15,983 nucleotides of DNA from Butyrivibrio sp. (GCA_024688095.1 JAILEJ010000176.1:1-15983), one strand, 5' to 3'. Counted from the stretch's first letter, positions 1 to 8,094 are shown. Made by a program: numbers and translations. The notes: generated from the sequence alone by a model not told the origin.

Positions 1-950
1 CCCACAATACGAGCTATAAAATACAATATACCAATTACTATAAGAGGTGTATTACCTATACTTGATGAGCTTCCAACAAGTGCATTAAGGTCAAAGGACA
101 TACCTGAACGAACAAAAAACATAAGAAGTATTGGCGGACTAAAATACCCCAGCTGTCTGAACATATTTTCATCCTCTGTCGTATTAATATATATGCATCC
201 CATAGACATACATCCGAGAAGTGGCGATATCTCAAAAATCGCACATATTCCACAAAATCCAAATAATAATGCAATAGCAATAATAAGCCTGTTATCAGTA
301 GAACGCTTGGTCTGAATCATTAATTTCATTACAAGTCCAAACACTCCGCCTAGCAAAAAAACAAGTATATTTGAAATAAATGGAAGAATTATCCCAAAAA
401 TAGTAAGCCCACCACCATTTAAAGCGTGCTGACCAATAGAAATTGCAACACTGTAAGATAACAGTGCAACAATATTATCAAATGCAACCACCTGCAATAA
501 AGTCTCAACAAACTCTCCTTTTGCACCTGTCTGTCTTATAGTCATAAGAGTAGATGCCGGAGCCGTTGCACTTGCAAGCGCTGATAAAACAACAGAAAAA
601 GCAAGATTTAAATGAAGCACCCCATAAGTAACCACAAAAACAAGAAGACTGGCAAAAAGTGCTTCAAGTAATGTTATCAGAATAACACTTTTACCATTCT
701 TTTTTATGGTATCAAATCTAAAAAATTCACCGGCACCAAAGGCAATAAATGCCAAAGCAATATCTGATAGAAATTCACTTTTTTCCACAAATTCAGCAGG
801 AACCAGATTAAAGCAATAAGGGCCTATCAAAATACCGGCAATAATATAAGCAGTTACATTTGGAAGTCTAAGCTGCTTTGTAATCCTTGTCATAAGAAAA
901 CCTGCAAGAAGGATTACTGCCATTGAAATTATTGTCATAGCTGCATTCAT
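1..950 (-). CDS. Cation:proton antiporter (CPA/Kef-type), N-terminal part, cut by window edge
   Basis: This is a multi-pass membrane protein that probably exchanges Na+ or K+ for protons. The frame starts at ATG 950-948 behind a strong AGGAGG ribosome binding site and stays open for 316 codons to the left edge, so the C-terminus is missing. Nearly the whole product is hydrophobic helices. Residues 29-43 (LPNVTAYIIAGILIG) are typical of the first conserved helix of the family. ATAPAS at 128-133 sits where the unwound helix of CPA antiporters lies, and VVAFDN at 154-159 occupies the ion-binding helix. FFVRSGMSFDL at 278-288 matches the conserved FFVxxG segment. Related proteins usually carry Asp-Asp where this one has Asp158-Asn159. 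The gene begins 36 bp after rsgA on the same strand and may be read from the same transcript. Ion specificity cannot be told. The family is fairly certain; a KefB/KefC-like channel role is not supported because no regulatory domain is in view. Confidence 0.85.
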   Translation of the reverse strand, partial: MNAAMTIISMAVILLAGFLMTRITKQLRLPNVTAYIIAGILIGPYCFNLVPAEFVEKSEFLSDIALAFIAFGAGEFFRFDTIKKNGKSVILITLLEALFASLLVFVVTYGVLHLNLAFSVVLSALASATAPASTLMTIRQTGAKGEFVETLLQVVAFDNIVALLSYSVAISIGQHALNGGGLTIFGIILPFISNILVFLLGGVFGLVMKLMIQTKRSTDNRLIIAIALLFGFCGICAIFEISPLLGCMSMGCIYINTTEDENMFRQLGYFSPPILLMFFVRSGMSFDLNALVGSSSSIGNTPLIVIGILYFIARIV

Positions 951-986
951 AGAAAATCCTCCTCAGATTCAAGTATCTCAGGTAGA

Positions 987-1907
987 TCACATGCCCTTTT
1001 TATTTGATTTTTTATAAACAGGGCGCTGACCTTTAAGCTCATCATAGATAAGCTTATAATTTTGATAACGAACATTAGAAATCAGTCCTTTTTCCAGAGC
1101 ATCCTTTACTCCGCAATCAGGCTCACTTATATGTGCGCATCCGCCAAATCTGCAATTTGGCTCATATTCCATAAATTCTGAATAGTATTCCATAAGATTA
1201 TCTGTTGTTACATCTTTTAAATAAAGCGATGTAAATCCAGGTGTATCCATAATATAAGTATTTTCCTTATCATCTGATAAATCCTTGATATGGAAAAGCT
1301 CAGAATGTCTTGTTGTATTCTTTCCTCTTTGTATCTTTCGACTAAGAGTTCCTGTCTCCATTTCAGCTTCTGGATATAAAAGATTAATTAGTGAAGATTT
1401 TCCAACACCACTAGGTCCTGCCAATACTGTAGTCTTCCCCTTTAATATACCTTTTATTTCGTCTACTCCGGCAGTTTCCTTAACACTCATAAACAGTACT
1501 TTATAACCACACTTTTCATAAGCATCAAGCAGTGCCTTTTTTTCTTCCTCTGAAGCTATATCCTCTTTATTAAAGCATATCACAACCGGAAGATTTTGTT
1601 GCTTCATCATTATCAAAAATCTATCCAGCAAATTATAGTTTGGATCTGGTTTAACTATAGCAAACAGAATGACCGCCTGGTCAACATTAACCACAGGCGG
1701 TCTAAGAAGCTGATTTTTACGGGGAAGCACTTCTATGAGGTTCCCAGTCTTTTCGTCTTCATTTATAATGTCGATGACTACATTGTCACCTACCAGCGGC
1801 TTCACATTTTTATTTCTGAAAATGCCTTTTGCTCTGCATTCAAAAACGCCCTTTTCAGTATCAATATAGTAAAATCCCGCTATTCCTTTTATTATTTTTC
1901 CCTGCAT
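987..1907 (-). CDS. rsgA: Ribosome small subunit-dependent GTPase A
   Basis: RsgA (YjeQ) is a cytoplasmic GTPase that binds the 30S subunit, checks late maturation near the decoding centre and leaves on GTP hydrolysis. The 306-residue product shows the family's permuted order: an N-terminal OB fold (about 1-65), then G4 NKED at 113-116, the P-loop GPSGVGKS at 164-171, and G3 DTPG at 221-224. A C-terminal zinc knuckle follows with Cys252, Cys257, His259 and Cys265. The length is normal. The ATG at 1907 follows GGGAG with suitable spacing. It lies 66 bp after prkC. In B. subtilis PrkC phosphorylates the homologue, so the adjacency is meaningful, although phosphorylation here is only inferred. 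An A+T-rich gap separates it from prkC, with no convincing terminator. In many clostridia rpe follows rsgA; here an antiporter does. Confidence 0.97.
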   Translation of the reverse strand: MQGKIIKGIAGFYYIDTEKGVFECRAKGIFRNKNVKPLVGDNVVIDIINEDEKTGNLIEVLPRKNQLLRPPVVNVDQAVILFAIVKPDPNYNLLDRFLIMMKQQNLPVVICFNKEDIASEEEKKALLDAYEKCGYKVLFMSVKETAGVDEIKGILKGKTTVLAGPSGVGKSSLINLLYPEAEMETGTLSRKIQRGKNTTRHSELFHIKDLSDDKENTYIMDTPGFTSLYLKDVTTDNLMEYYSEFMEYEPNCRFGGCAHISEPDCGVKDALEKGLISNVRYQNYKLIYDELKGQRPVYKKSNKKGM

Positions 1908-1973
1908 AATCTCCCTTGTCTAAATATAGAGAAATGAAATTATTGGTTTCAAATTAAAATTTAATAACAGCTC

Positions 1974-4016
1974 TTAATTCTCCTGAGTAAAAGTAACTGC
2001 TCTTGTTACAGTATACTGCTGTGCTGTTCCGGCTACTGTCTCACCTGCTTCATTTGTAGTAGCAGGACCATTAGCCGTATAGGTAAATGTAAGTACTCCA
2101 GTTGATGAAGTTATACCTGTATAAGATACAGATATAGGGAATGAAGTAGTTGTTGTACTAAGAAGCTGTGTTCCATCAGCTGTCACAAGCGATACATTTA
2201 CTGAAAGGCCACTTGTATAGTTCTCACCTTCAGTTGGAGCAGAAATATCTGCTGAATAGCTATAGGAAACATTTGCAGGTCCTGTACTAAGTTCCATATT
2301 AATTGTTGTACCCGCTTCAAGCTGAGCTCCTACCGGCTCACTCTGTGCACAAATAAGACCTGTCAGATTTGTATCCTCATTAGTAGTTTCAATTACCTTT
2401 CCAGGAGTAAGTCCTGCTTCAATAAGAGTTACGTAAGCATCCTCTTCTGACATTCCTATAAGATTAGGCATGGAAATAAGTCCACTTTCATTCTCAGTAC
2501 TTGCCTCTGTACTCGCAGAACTTGCTTCTGTAGCAGAAGCACTATCTGCTGTTGTTGTAGCAGATGAAGATCCGGAACCATCGCTTACATATACAGTTAC
2601 TGTTTCTCCACTTGCTGCAGATGAACCACCTTCTGGTTTCTGAGATTCAACAACGTTTTTAGCTTTTGTATTTTCAGAGCTGGCTTCCTTAACTACTGTA
2701 AATCCTTTTGCCTCAAGATTAGACTTGGCTTCTGCATAACTTTGTCCTGTAACATCAGGGATAACTATGCTTACAGTATCATTCTCATTTGAACCCGATG
2801 CCGCATCTTCCTTACTGATCTGTTCTGTAGAAATGCCTATAACGGTACTGTTATCAGAACCACCACCAAAGAATCCAAATGCTCTTCCAACCATCACAAC
2901 TACGATAACACCTACAAGAATAGCTGCAACAACAGCAAGTGCAATTGTAAGCTTCTCCATGTTATCAGTATCTTCGCCATCATCAGACTCATCTTCATCA
3001 AATTCATCTGAATATCTTTCTTCACTATATCTTTCTTTTCTTTCCTTACGCTTCTTCATCTCCTCATTGATGACATCCTGCTTAAGTCTCATCTGCTCTG
3101 TGTCAGAAAGACTAGATGGTGCAGGATTAGTATTTGAAGAAACTACACGTGTTGCCCCTTCTTCATCAGGGTCTACAATATCTACAAAATCCTCTTCAGG
3201 AGTAATAAGTGACCTCTTAAGATCACTAATTAACTCTACAGCACTCTGATATCGTCTGTCAGGACTCTTCTGACAGCATTTAAGGACAATCTTCTCAACA
3301 CTTATAGGTATTTCATCATTAAAAGTGTGTGGTGAAGGAAGTTCTTCCTGTATATGCTTAATTGCAATGGCAACTGTCGTATCACCATTAAATGGTACAC
3401 GACCTGTCAACATTTCAAAAAGAGTTATACCAAGTGAATAAATATCACTCTTAGCATCACTATATCCGCCTCTGGCCTGTTCGGGTGAAGTATAATGTAC
3501 TGATCCCATAACATTAGAAGTTATGGTATTACTTGTAGCAGCCTTTGCTATACCAAAATCAGTAACTTTAACTTTTCCTTCTTTAGAAATAATAATATTC
3601 TGAGGCTTTATATCTCTATGAATAATGTGATTGTTATGGGCAGCCTCTAGTCCCATAGCAACCTGAATTGCTATACTAACTGCCTCTTTAACAGTCAGTC
3701 TTGATTTCTTTTCTATATATTTTTTGAGTGTAATACCCTCAACAAGCTCCATAACGATATAATATATACCGTCTTCATCACCTACATCATAAACATTTAC
3801 AATATTAGGATGCATAAGTCCTGCTGCAGCCTGCGCTTCTACACGGAATTTTGAAACAAAATTCTCATTTTCTGAAAATTCCTGCTTAAGCACTTTTACT
3901 GCTACAAACCTGTTTAATTTATGATCCTTAGATTTATATACATCAGACATTCCGCCTGTTCCGATTTTTTCCAAAATCTCATAGCGGCCGCCGATCATCA
4001 TACCAATTTTAACCAT
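1974..4016 (-). CDS. prkC: PASTA-domain Ser/Thr protein kinase (PrkC/Stk1/PknB family)
   Basis: This transmembrane kinase senses cell-wall fragments or lipid II outside the cell and phosphorylates cell-division, wall-synthesis and translation proteins inside. The 680-residue product has a Hanks kinase domain (about 12-270). Visible motifs are the glycine loop GTGGMSDVY at 19-27, Lys41, helix-C Glu60, HRDIKPQN at 133-140, DFG at 153-155, Thr residues in the activation loop (162, 164, 166) and SPEQ at 177-180. A Ser-rich linker follows, then a Lys/Arg-rich stretch (320-330) and a strongly acidic stretch (336-352). One membrane helix spans about 356-380. Outside are two PASTA repeats (about 416-478 and 513-577) separated by a Ser/Thr/Ala-rich linker. 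The last 100 residues (578-680) are Thr/Ser-rich, likely beta, and are not PASTA. B. subtilis PrkC has three PASTA repeats. The ATG at 4016 has GGAG 7 nt upstream. The phosphatase gene ends 35 bp before it. Confidence 0.96.
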   Translation of the reverse strand: MVKIGMMIGGRYEILEKIGTGGMSDVYKSKDHKLNRFVAVKVLKQEFSENENFVSKFRVEAQAAAGLMHPNIVNVYDVGDEDGIYYIVMELVEGITLKKYIEKKSRLTVKEAVSIAIQVAMGLEAAHNNHIIHRDIKPQNIIISKEGKVKVTDFGIAKAATSNTITSNVMGSVHYTSPEQARGGYSDAKSDIYSLGITLFEMLTGRVPFNGDTTVAIAIKHIQEELPSPHTFNDEIPISVEKIVLKCCQKSPDRRYQSAVELISDLKRSLITPEEDFVDIVDPDEEGATRVVSSNTNPAPSSLSDTEQMRLKQDVINEEMKKRKERKERYSEERYSDEFDEDESDDGEDTDNMEKLTIALAVVAAILVGVIVVVMVGRAFGFFGGGSDNSTVIGISTEQISKEDAASGSNENDTVSIVIPDVTGQSYAEAKSNLEAKGFTVVKEASSENTKAKNVVESQKPEGGSSAASGETVTVYVSDGSGSSSATTTADSASATEASSASTEASTENESGLISMPNLIGMSEEDAYVTLIEAGLTPGKVIETTNEDTNLTGLICAQSEPVGAQLEAGTTINMELSTGPANVSYSYSADISAPTEGENYTSGLSVNVSLVTADGTQLLSTTTTSFPISVSYTGITSSTGVLTFTYTANGPATTNEAGETVAGTAQQYTVTRAVTFTQEN

Positions 4017-4051
4017 TTAATAACTCCATCTCCAAAGTGATTAGTTCCAAG

Positions 4052-4801
4052 TCAAATATAGTCTGTGGGTCTTTCAGCAAACGGTTCTATAAGAATAACT
4101 GCTATATTGTCCTTACCACCATTGTTGTTTGCTGCAACAACCAGTTTCTGAGCCTTTTCAACTATGTCTCTTTGTCCGCTTACAATCATCTGTATCTCAT
4201 CATCTTCAAGCATGTTTGTAAGTCCATCAGAACACATAAGAACAATATCACCAGGACTTAATTCAACATTAAAGAAATCAATGTCCACATCATCTGCAGC
4301 ACCGATTGCTCTGGTAATAATATTCTTTTTAAGGCTGGTTCTGGCGGTCTCTCTGTCAATACCACCAAGTCTAACCATCTCTTCTACAAGTGAATGATCT
4401 CTTGTAATCTGGGTTATCTTATCGTTGATTACATATAACCTGCTATCTCCTACGTTAGCAACCTGCAAATATCTCCCCAGAAGTGTTGCTGCTACTACAG
4501 TAGTCCCCATTCCAAAAAGCTTGGGATCCTCAGCTGCCTTTTGACGAAGCTCCTTATTTGCAATCTTGATTGCATGTTCCATTATCTTAACAGGGCTCTG
4601 TTCAAAAGATCTCTCAATCTCCCTTTTCATGGTTTCAACAGTAAAGCGTGATGCATAATCACCTGCATTGTGACCACCCATTCCATCGGCAACAATAAAA
4701 ACATTCGAAAGGTTGCCAAGTCGCTTATCACTGGAAAACACATAATCCTGATTCAGTTTTCGCTTTTTTCCGATATCGGTTATTGAAAATGTTTTTAACA
4801 A
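4052..4801 (-). CDS. stp: PP2C-family Ser/Thr phosphatase, partner of PrkC (TTG start)
   Basis: This cytoplasmic Mn2+/Mg2+-dependent phosphatase reverses phosphorylation by the kinase encoded next. I place the start at TTG 4801-4799 because GGAGG lies 6 nt upstream and the protein then begins MLKTFSITDIGKKRK, as is usual in the family. A longer in-frame reading from TTG 4819 would place that GGAGG inside the coding sequence. The product is 249 residues. Metal-binding and catalytic motifs in order are NQD at 17-19, DGMGGH at 39-44, GDSR at 118-121, SDGLT at 191-195 and GGKDN at 228-232; all expected Asp residues are present. The gene lies 62 bp after rlmN and 35 bp before prkC, the conserved order in Firmicutes (also called prpC). 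The rare start may lower its translation relative to the kinase, which is inference. Confidence 0.95.
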   Translation of the reverse strand: MLKTFSITDIGKKRKLNQDYVFSSDKRLGNLSNVFIVADGMGGHNAGDYASRFTVETMKREIERSFEQSPVKIMEHAIKIANKELRQKAAEDPKLFGMGTTVVAATLLGRYLQVANVGDSRLYVINDKITQITRDHSLVEEMVRLGGIDRETARTSLKKNIITRAIGAADDVDIDFFNVELSPGDIVLMCSDGLTNMLEDDEIQMIVSGQRDIVEKAQKLVVAANNNGGKDNIAVILIEPFAERPTDYI

Positions 4802-4807
4802 AACCTT

Positions 4808-4812
4808 CCTCC
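4808..4812 (-). promoter_or_regulatory. Ribosome binding site that sets the stp start
   Basis: GGAGG on the minus strand lies 6 nt before the TTG at 4801. It favours that codon over the TTG at 4819, and no in-frame ATG occurs before the DGMGGH motif. Confidence 0.75.
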
Positions 4813-4863
4813 AAAGCAAAACATCTTGTTTTTCTTAAAGCACAAAAAATATGAGCCGAAACA

Positions 4864-5901
4864 TTACTTCTCTTCTTCGGTCAGGTGTCTGCGTCTTAAT
4901 TGACCACATGCACCATCTATGTCACGGCCCAGCTCTCTTCTAATAGTAACATTTATTCCGCGTTTTTCAAGTTTATTTTTAAAAATGATAACTTTTTCAC
5001 GTTCTGTAGACACAAAATCTCGTTCTTTTATAGGATTTACGGGTATTAAATTCACAATACAGTTAATACCTTTCAAAAGCTCAGAAAGTTCATTGGCATC
5101 TTCCACTGTATCATTTACACCGCCCACAAGTGAGTATTCAAAAGTAAGCTGTCTTCCCGTTGTATCAAAATAATATTTACATGCATCTATTACCTCATGT
5201 ATTTCATACTGATTAGCAATAGGCATTAGATTCTTACGCTTTTCGTTATTAGATGCATGTAGCGAAATTGCAAGATTTATCTGCAAATGCTCATCTGCAA
5301 GCCTTTTCATATTTGGAACAATACCACAAGTAGATATTGTAAGATTTCTCTGTCCAAGGTTAAGACCATTTTTATCCGTCAAAAGAGTAATAAATTTAAG
5401 TATATTATCATAATTATCAAGTGGTTCGCCACTACCCATCACAACAACATGCGACACTCTTTCGCCATTTATTCTTGCCATGGAATATATCTGATCAAGC
5501 ATCTCTCCAGGAGTAAGATTTCTTGCAAGTCCATCAATAGTAGATGCACAAAACTTGCATCCCATTCGGCATCCAACCTGCGAAGAAATACATACACTAT
5601 AACCATATTTATATTTCATCCATACGCTTTCAATAACATTACCATCATCCAGGCCAAATAGAAATTTCTTTGTTCCATCCAGTTTTGATTCCTGAACCTC
5701 TACAACCTTTAATGATGTATAACTAAATTTTTCCTGACATTTTTCTTTAAGAGCTTTGGGAATATTACCCATACTTTCATAGCCTGCCGCCATCTTTTTG
5801 TGAATCCACTCATATAACTGCTTTGCTCTGAAAGCCGGTTCTCCCATTGCCTTTATTTCTTCTGTAAGCTCTTCTAATGTCAAAGATTTAATATCCTGCA
5901 T
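4864..5901 (-). CDS. rlmN: Dual-specificity 23S rRNA/tRNA adenine-C2 methyltransferase
   Basis: RlmN is a cytoplasmic radical-SAM enzyme that methylates C2 of A2503 in 23S rRNA and of A37 in some tRNAs. From the ATG at 5901 it has 345 residues, normal for the family. The [4Fe-4S] motif CRMGCKFC gives Cys111, Cys115 and Cys118. A SAM-contacting GSGEPL segment lies at about 156-161. The catalytic Cys332 sits in the conserved C-terminal GACGQL segment. The frame is also open from ATG 5937, which overlaps the rsmB stop as ATGA. However, 5937 lacks a ribosome binding site, whereas 5901 has GAGG 6 nt upstream and opens with MQDIKSLTLEEL, like relatives. The choice is probable, not certain. Cfr, which methylates C8 and confers drug resistance, is a related family; the full RlmN-like layout and housekeeping neighbours argue against Cfr. 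Confidence 0.95.
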   Translation of the reverse strand: MQDIKSLTLEELTEEIKAMGEPAFRAKQLYEWIHKKMAAGYESMGNIPKALKEKCQEKFSYTSLKVVEVQESKLDGTKKFLFGLDDGNVIESVWMKYKYGYSVCISSQVGCRMGCKFCASTIDGLARNLTPGEMLDQIYSMARINGERVSHVVVMGSGEPLDNYDNILKFITLLTDKNGLNLGQRNLTISTCGIVPNMKRLADEHLQINLAISLHASNNEKRKNLMPIANQYEIHEVIDACKYYFDTTGRQLTFEYSLVGGVNDTVEDANELSELLKGINCIVNLIPVNPIKERDFVSTEREKVIIFKNKLEKRGINVTIRRELGRDIDGACGQLRRRHLTEEEK

Positions 5902-5907
5902 ATAATT

Positions 5908-5911
5908 CCTC
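5908..5911 (-). promoter_or_regulatory. Ribosome binding site that sets the rlmN start
   Basis: GAGG on the minus strand lies 6 nt upstream of ATG 5901. The upstream ATG at 5937, coupled to the rsmB stop codon, has no comparable site. Confidence 0.6.
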
Positions 5912-5933
5912 ATTGCCTTATAAGGCACAAAAC

Positions 5934-7301
5934 TCATTTTAATCTTTTTAGTTTACTGATGAAAAATCCATCAGTTCCATACTCTCCTGGATACAATTGT
6001 ATATATCCCTTATCAAGAGTCATAACATTTTTCATGGATTCCGGAACATTTTCCTTTATTGAAACCGTTTCAAAAGGATAATTCTCACATATCCATTGCA
6101 CATTCTTCTCATTTTCAACAGGATTGATTGTACAGGTACTGTAAATAAGCGTACCTCCAACTTTAACATAATCCCATACATTTTCTATTATTTCCTGTTG
6201 CAATTTACATATTTCATCAAGACCTTCAGGACTTGCATTATATTTAATATCAGCTTTTCTTCCGATTATTCCAAGTCCAGAGCATGGAACATCAAGATAC
6301 AATATATCTGCAATATTTTCAAGACTATCATCATGTTCTCTTGCATCATGGACGGATATTTCTACATTTTCAAGTTTCATCCTTGAGACATTCTCTTTTA
6401 TGATATCGCACTTTTTCTCAGATACATCTCTGGAGATAACTTTACCGGTATTATTAAGCTTGGATGCTGCATGCATTGATTTTCCTCCAGGAGCAGCACA
6501 CACATCAACTACAACATCATTCTTTTTTATCCCGGCAATTTCACTAACAAGCATTGAGCTTACATCCTGAACAGACCACTTTCCATCTTCAAATCCAGGA
6601 AGATATATAATGTTATCAGTTTTTTCAAGTTCATATGCATATGGAAGAAGTCTGCTTTGCCTTACAATAGTGGATCCGTTTCCAAAATTTTTAATATCAG
6701 AAATAAGTTCATCTCTATCCGTCTTAGACAATCTTTCATCTACTCTGATTATAGTTGGTCTTACTTCCAGAAAAGCCTTGAGGATATCCTCAGTCTTTTC
6801 AAATCCAAGTTCACTTATCCACTTTTTGCATAGCCATTCCGGTGTAGAATACACAACACTCAGATAGCTGATTCCATTATTCTCATTTTTATCCGGATAC
6901 TTTATATTATCTGCATTTCTTACAATATTTCTAAGAACACCATTAACAAAACCTTTTAGTCTGATAAGATGTTTTTTTGCTGTAAGCTTTACTGCTTCAT
7001 TTACAGCTGCAGAATCAGGAACAGAATCCATAAAAAGAATCTGATAAACACTCATTCTCAATATGTTTCTGACCGCTTTATCCATTTTATTCGTTTTTGT
7101 TTTAGAAAATGAATTAAGAATATAATCCAACTGAATTTTTCTTTCAAGAGTACCACTACATACTCTCTTTATAAATGATTTTTCTTTTGTATCAAGATAA
7201 TCATACTGACTTAAAGCATTTTGAATCAGGGTCTGCTCATACAGATCCTGATTCTCCTTTTCCAAAAGTATATTTAAAATTATTTCTCGCTCGTTTACCA
7301 C
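5934..7301 (-). CDS. rsmB: 16S rRNA cytosine(967)-C5 methyltransferase
   Basis: RsmB (Sun/Fmu) makes m5C967 in 16S rRNA with S-adenosylmethionine. The 455-residue product has an N-terminal NusB-like RNA-binding domain (about 1-130) and a C-terminal Rossmann methyltransferase domain. SAM motif I, VDVCAAPGGKS, is at 265-275. Motif IV, DVPCSG, is at 337-342 with Cys340; DAPCSG is commoner. Motif VI, YSTCTINPVENE, carries the nucleophile Cys390. The start is GTG 7301-7299, with GGGAG 6 nt upstream; an overlapping ATG in another frame stops after two codons. It begins 12 bp after the metallopeptidase gene and ends just before rlmN, so the two rRNA methyltransferases are very likely co-translated from one mRNA. 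Confidence 0.96.
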   Translation of the reverse strand: MVNEREIILNILLEKENQDLYEQTLIQNALSQYDYLDTKEKSFIKRVCSGTLERKIQLDYILNSFSKTKTNKMDKAVRNILRMSVYQILFMDSVPDSAAVNEAVKLTAKKHLIRLKGFVNGVLRNIVRNADNIKYPDKNENNGISYLSVVYSTPEWLCKKWISELGFEKTEDILKAFLEVRPTIIRVDERLSKTDRDELISDIKNFGNGSTIVRQSRLLPYAYELEKTDNIIYLPGFEDGKWSVQDVSSMLVSEIAGIKKNDVVVDVCAAPGGKSMHAASKLNNTGKVISRDVSEKKCDIIKENVSRMKLENVEISVHDAREHDDSLENIADILYLDVPCSGLGIIGRKADIKYNASPEGLDEICKLQQEIIENVWDYVKVGGTLIYSTCTINPVENEKNVQWICENYPFETVSIKENVPESMKNVMTLDKGYIQLYPGEYGTDGFFISKLKRLK

Positions 7302-7313
7302 ATTTGTCTCCCA

Positions 7314-8012
7314 TTAATCTCTACGTCTGTTATTCCCATTTGCAAGAATAACAAATCTAAGCAGCTGTAATACAGCTGATGCAGCTGAAGCAACATATGT
7401 AAGAGCTGCAGCCCTCAAAACCTTCCTTGATCCATCTATCTCTTCATGGGCCAGAATCCCATACTCTTCGAGCATTACAAGTGCTCTTTTTGAAGCATCA
7501 AATTCAACAGGAAGAGTTACAAATTGAAATAAAACAGCAAGTGAAAAAATCAGAATACCAAGATTGGCAAATGGTGTAATTCCAAGTATTATTCCAAGAA
7601 TAATAATAGGTACACCTGCCTTTGAACCAATATTTGCAGCAGGAAGTATTGCACTTCTTATCTTTAATGGAAGATAACCGTTTTCATGTTGCATGACATG
7701 ACCACATTCATGTGCTGCTACTGCTATTGCAGCAACACTCGATCTGCCATAAACAGCATCTGAAAGATTAACCGTCTTGTTCCTCGGATCAAAATTATCT
7801 GTAAGATCTCCGCTTACATTAGCAATACTGACATCTGAGATACAATTTTGATTCAAAATTCGTGCCGCTACTTCAGCACCTGTCATTCCAGACATACTTC
7901 TAACCTTGGAATATTTATTATATGTAGTTTTTACTCCGGCGCTTGCAGCCATACAAAGTAAAGCTCCAATCAAAACCAGAATATAAGTTGCATCCATATA
8001 ATAATAATGCAT
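7314..8012 (-). CDS. Membrane zinc metallopeptidase, YugP-like (Zn_peptidase_2)
   Basis: This is a small integral-membrane metalloprotease. I take ATG 8012, giving 232 residues, because AGGAG lies 9 nt upstream; the frame is also open from ATG 8021, but the AGGAG then abuts the start codon. An N-terminal helix (about 5-24) is followed by a soluble stretch. The zinc motif HECGH is at 101-105, helices lie at about 130-165, and Glu170 in PVEFDASKRA is the likely third ligand and a conserved family block. Another hydrophobic segment lies near 205-224, with a basic C-terminus. Substrates of this family are not known to me, and I assign no process. Its place between fmt and rsmB recurs in Clostridia, from memory of gene order. 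No truncation or missing motif is seen. Confidence 0.9.
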   Translation of the reverse strand: MHYYYMDATYILVLIGALLCMAASAGVKTTYNKYSKVRSMSGMTGAEVAARILNQNCISDVSIANVSGDLTDNFDPRNKTVNLSDAVYGRSSVAAIAVAAHECGHVMQHENGYLPLKIRSAILPAANIGSKAGVPIIILGIILGITPFANLGILIFSLAVLFQFVTLPVEFDASKRALVMLEEYGILAHEEIDGSRKVLRAAALTYVASAASAVLQLLRFVILANGNNRRRD

Positions 8013-8021
8013 ATATAACAT

Positions 8022-8026
8022 CTCCT
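8022..8026 (-). promoter_or_regulatory. Ribosome binding site that sets the YugP-like start
   Basis: AGGAG on the minus strand directly touches the ATG at 8021 but lies 9 nt before the ATG at 8012. The second spacing is workable and the first is not. Confidence 0.6.
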
Positions 8027-8041
8027 ATTCAAACATATATA

Positions 8042-8094
8042 AAATCTGTTTTAGAACCGCAAATCCAAAGTTTAGCCATTCCAAAACAGAATTT
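8042..8094 (-). repeat. Inverted repeat forming a stem-loop between fmt and the metallopeptidase gene
   Basis: Arms at 8042-8056 and 8079-8094 pair as 12 contiguous base pairs plus 3 more across a one-base bulge, around a 22-nt loop. The pair between 8082 and 8053 is G-U in minus-strand RNA but A-C in plus-strand RNA, which favours a function in the operon transcript. The second arm is followed by a short, broken T-run (GATTTTATA) and then, about 15 nt later, the AGGAG of the next gene. It could be a weak terminator, a processing site or a translation-control hairpin; the sequence does not decide. Confidence 0.55.

Noticed and set aside
56..280. 74-codon minus-strand frame at the left edge
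   Set aside because: It is in a different frame from the antiporter, whose reading frame runs unbroken through this stretch with conserved family motifs.
1908..1973. Possible hairpin between prkC and rsgA
   Set aside because: Only a 5-bp A+T-rich pairing (TGAAA/TTTCA) can be drawn, with no T-run placed as a terminator would need.
2767..3249. 160-codon plus-strand frame, Ser-rich
   Set aside because: It is entirely antisense to prkC. Its Ser richness mirrors the charged and Ser-rich linker codons, and no family motif is visible.
4864..5901. Radical-SAM methyltransferase as a Cfr-type resistance gene
   Set aside because: The motifs, length and housekeeping position between rsmB and stp fit RlmN.
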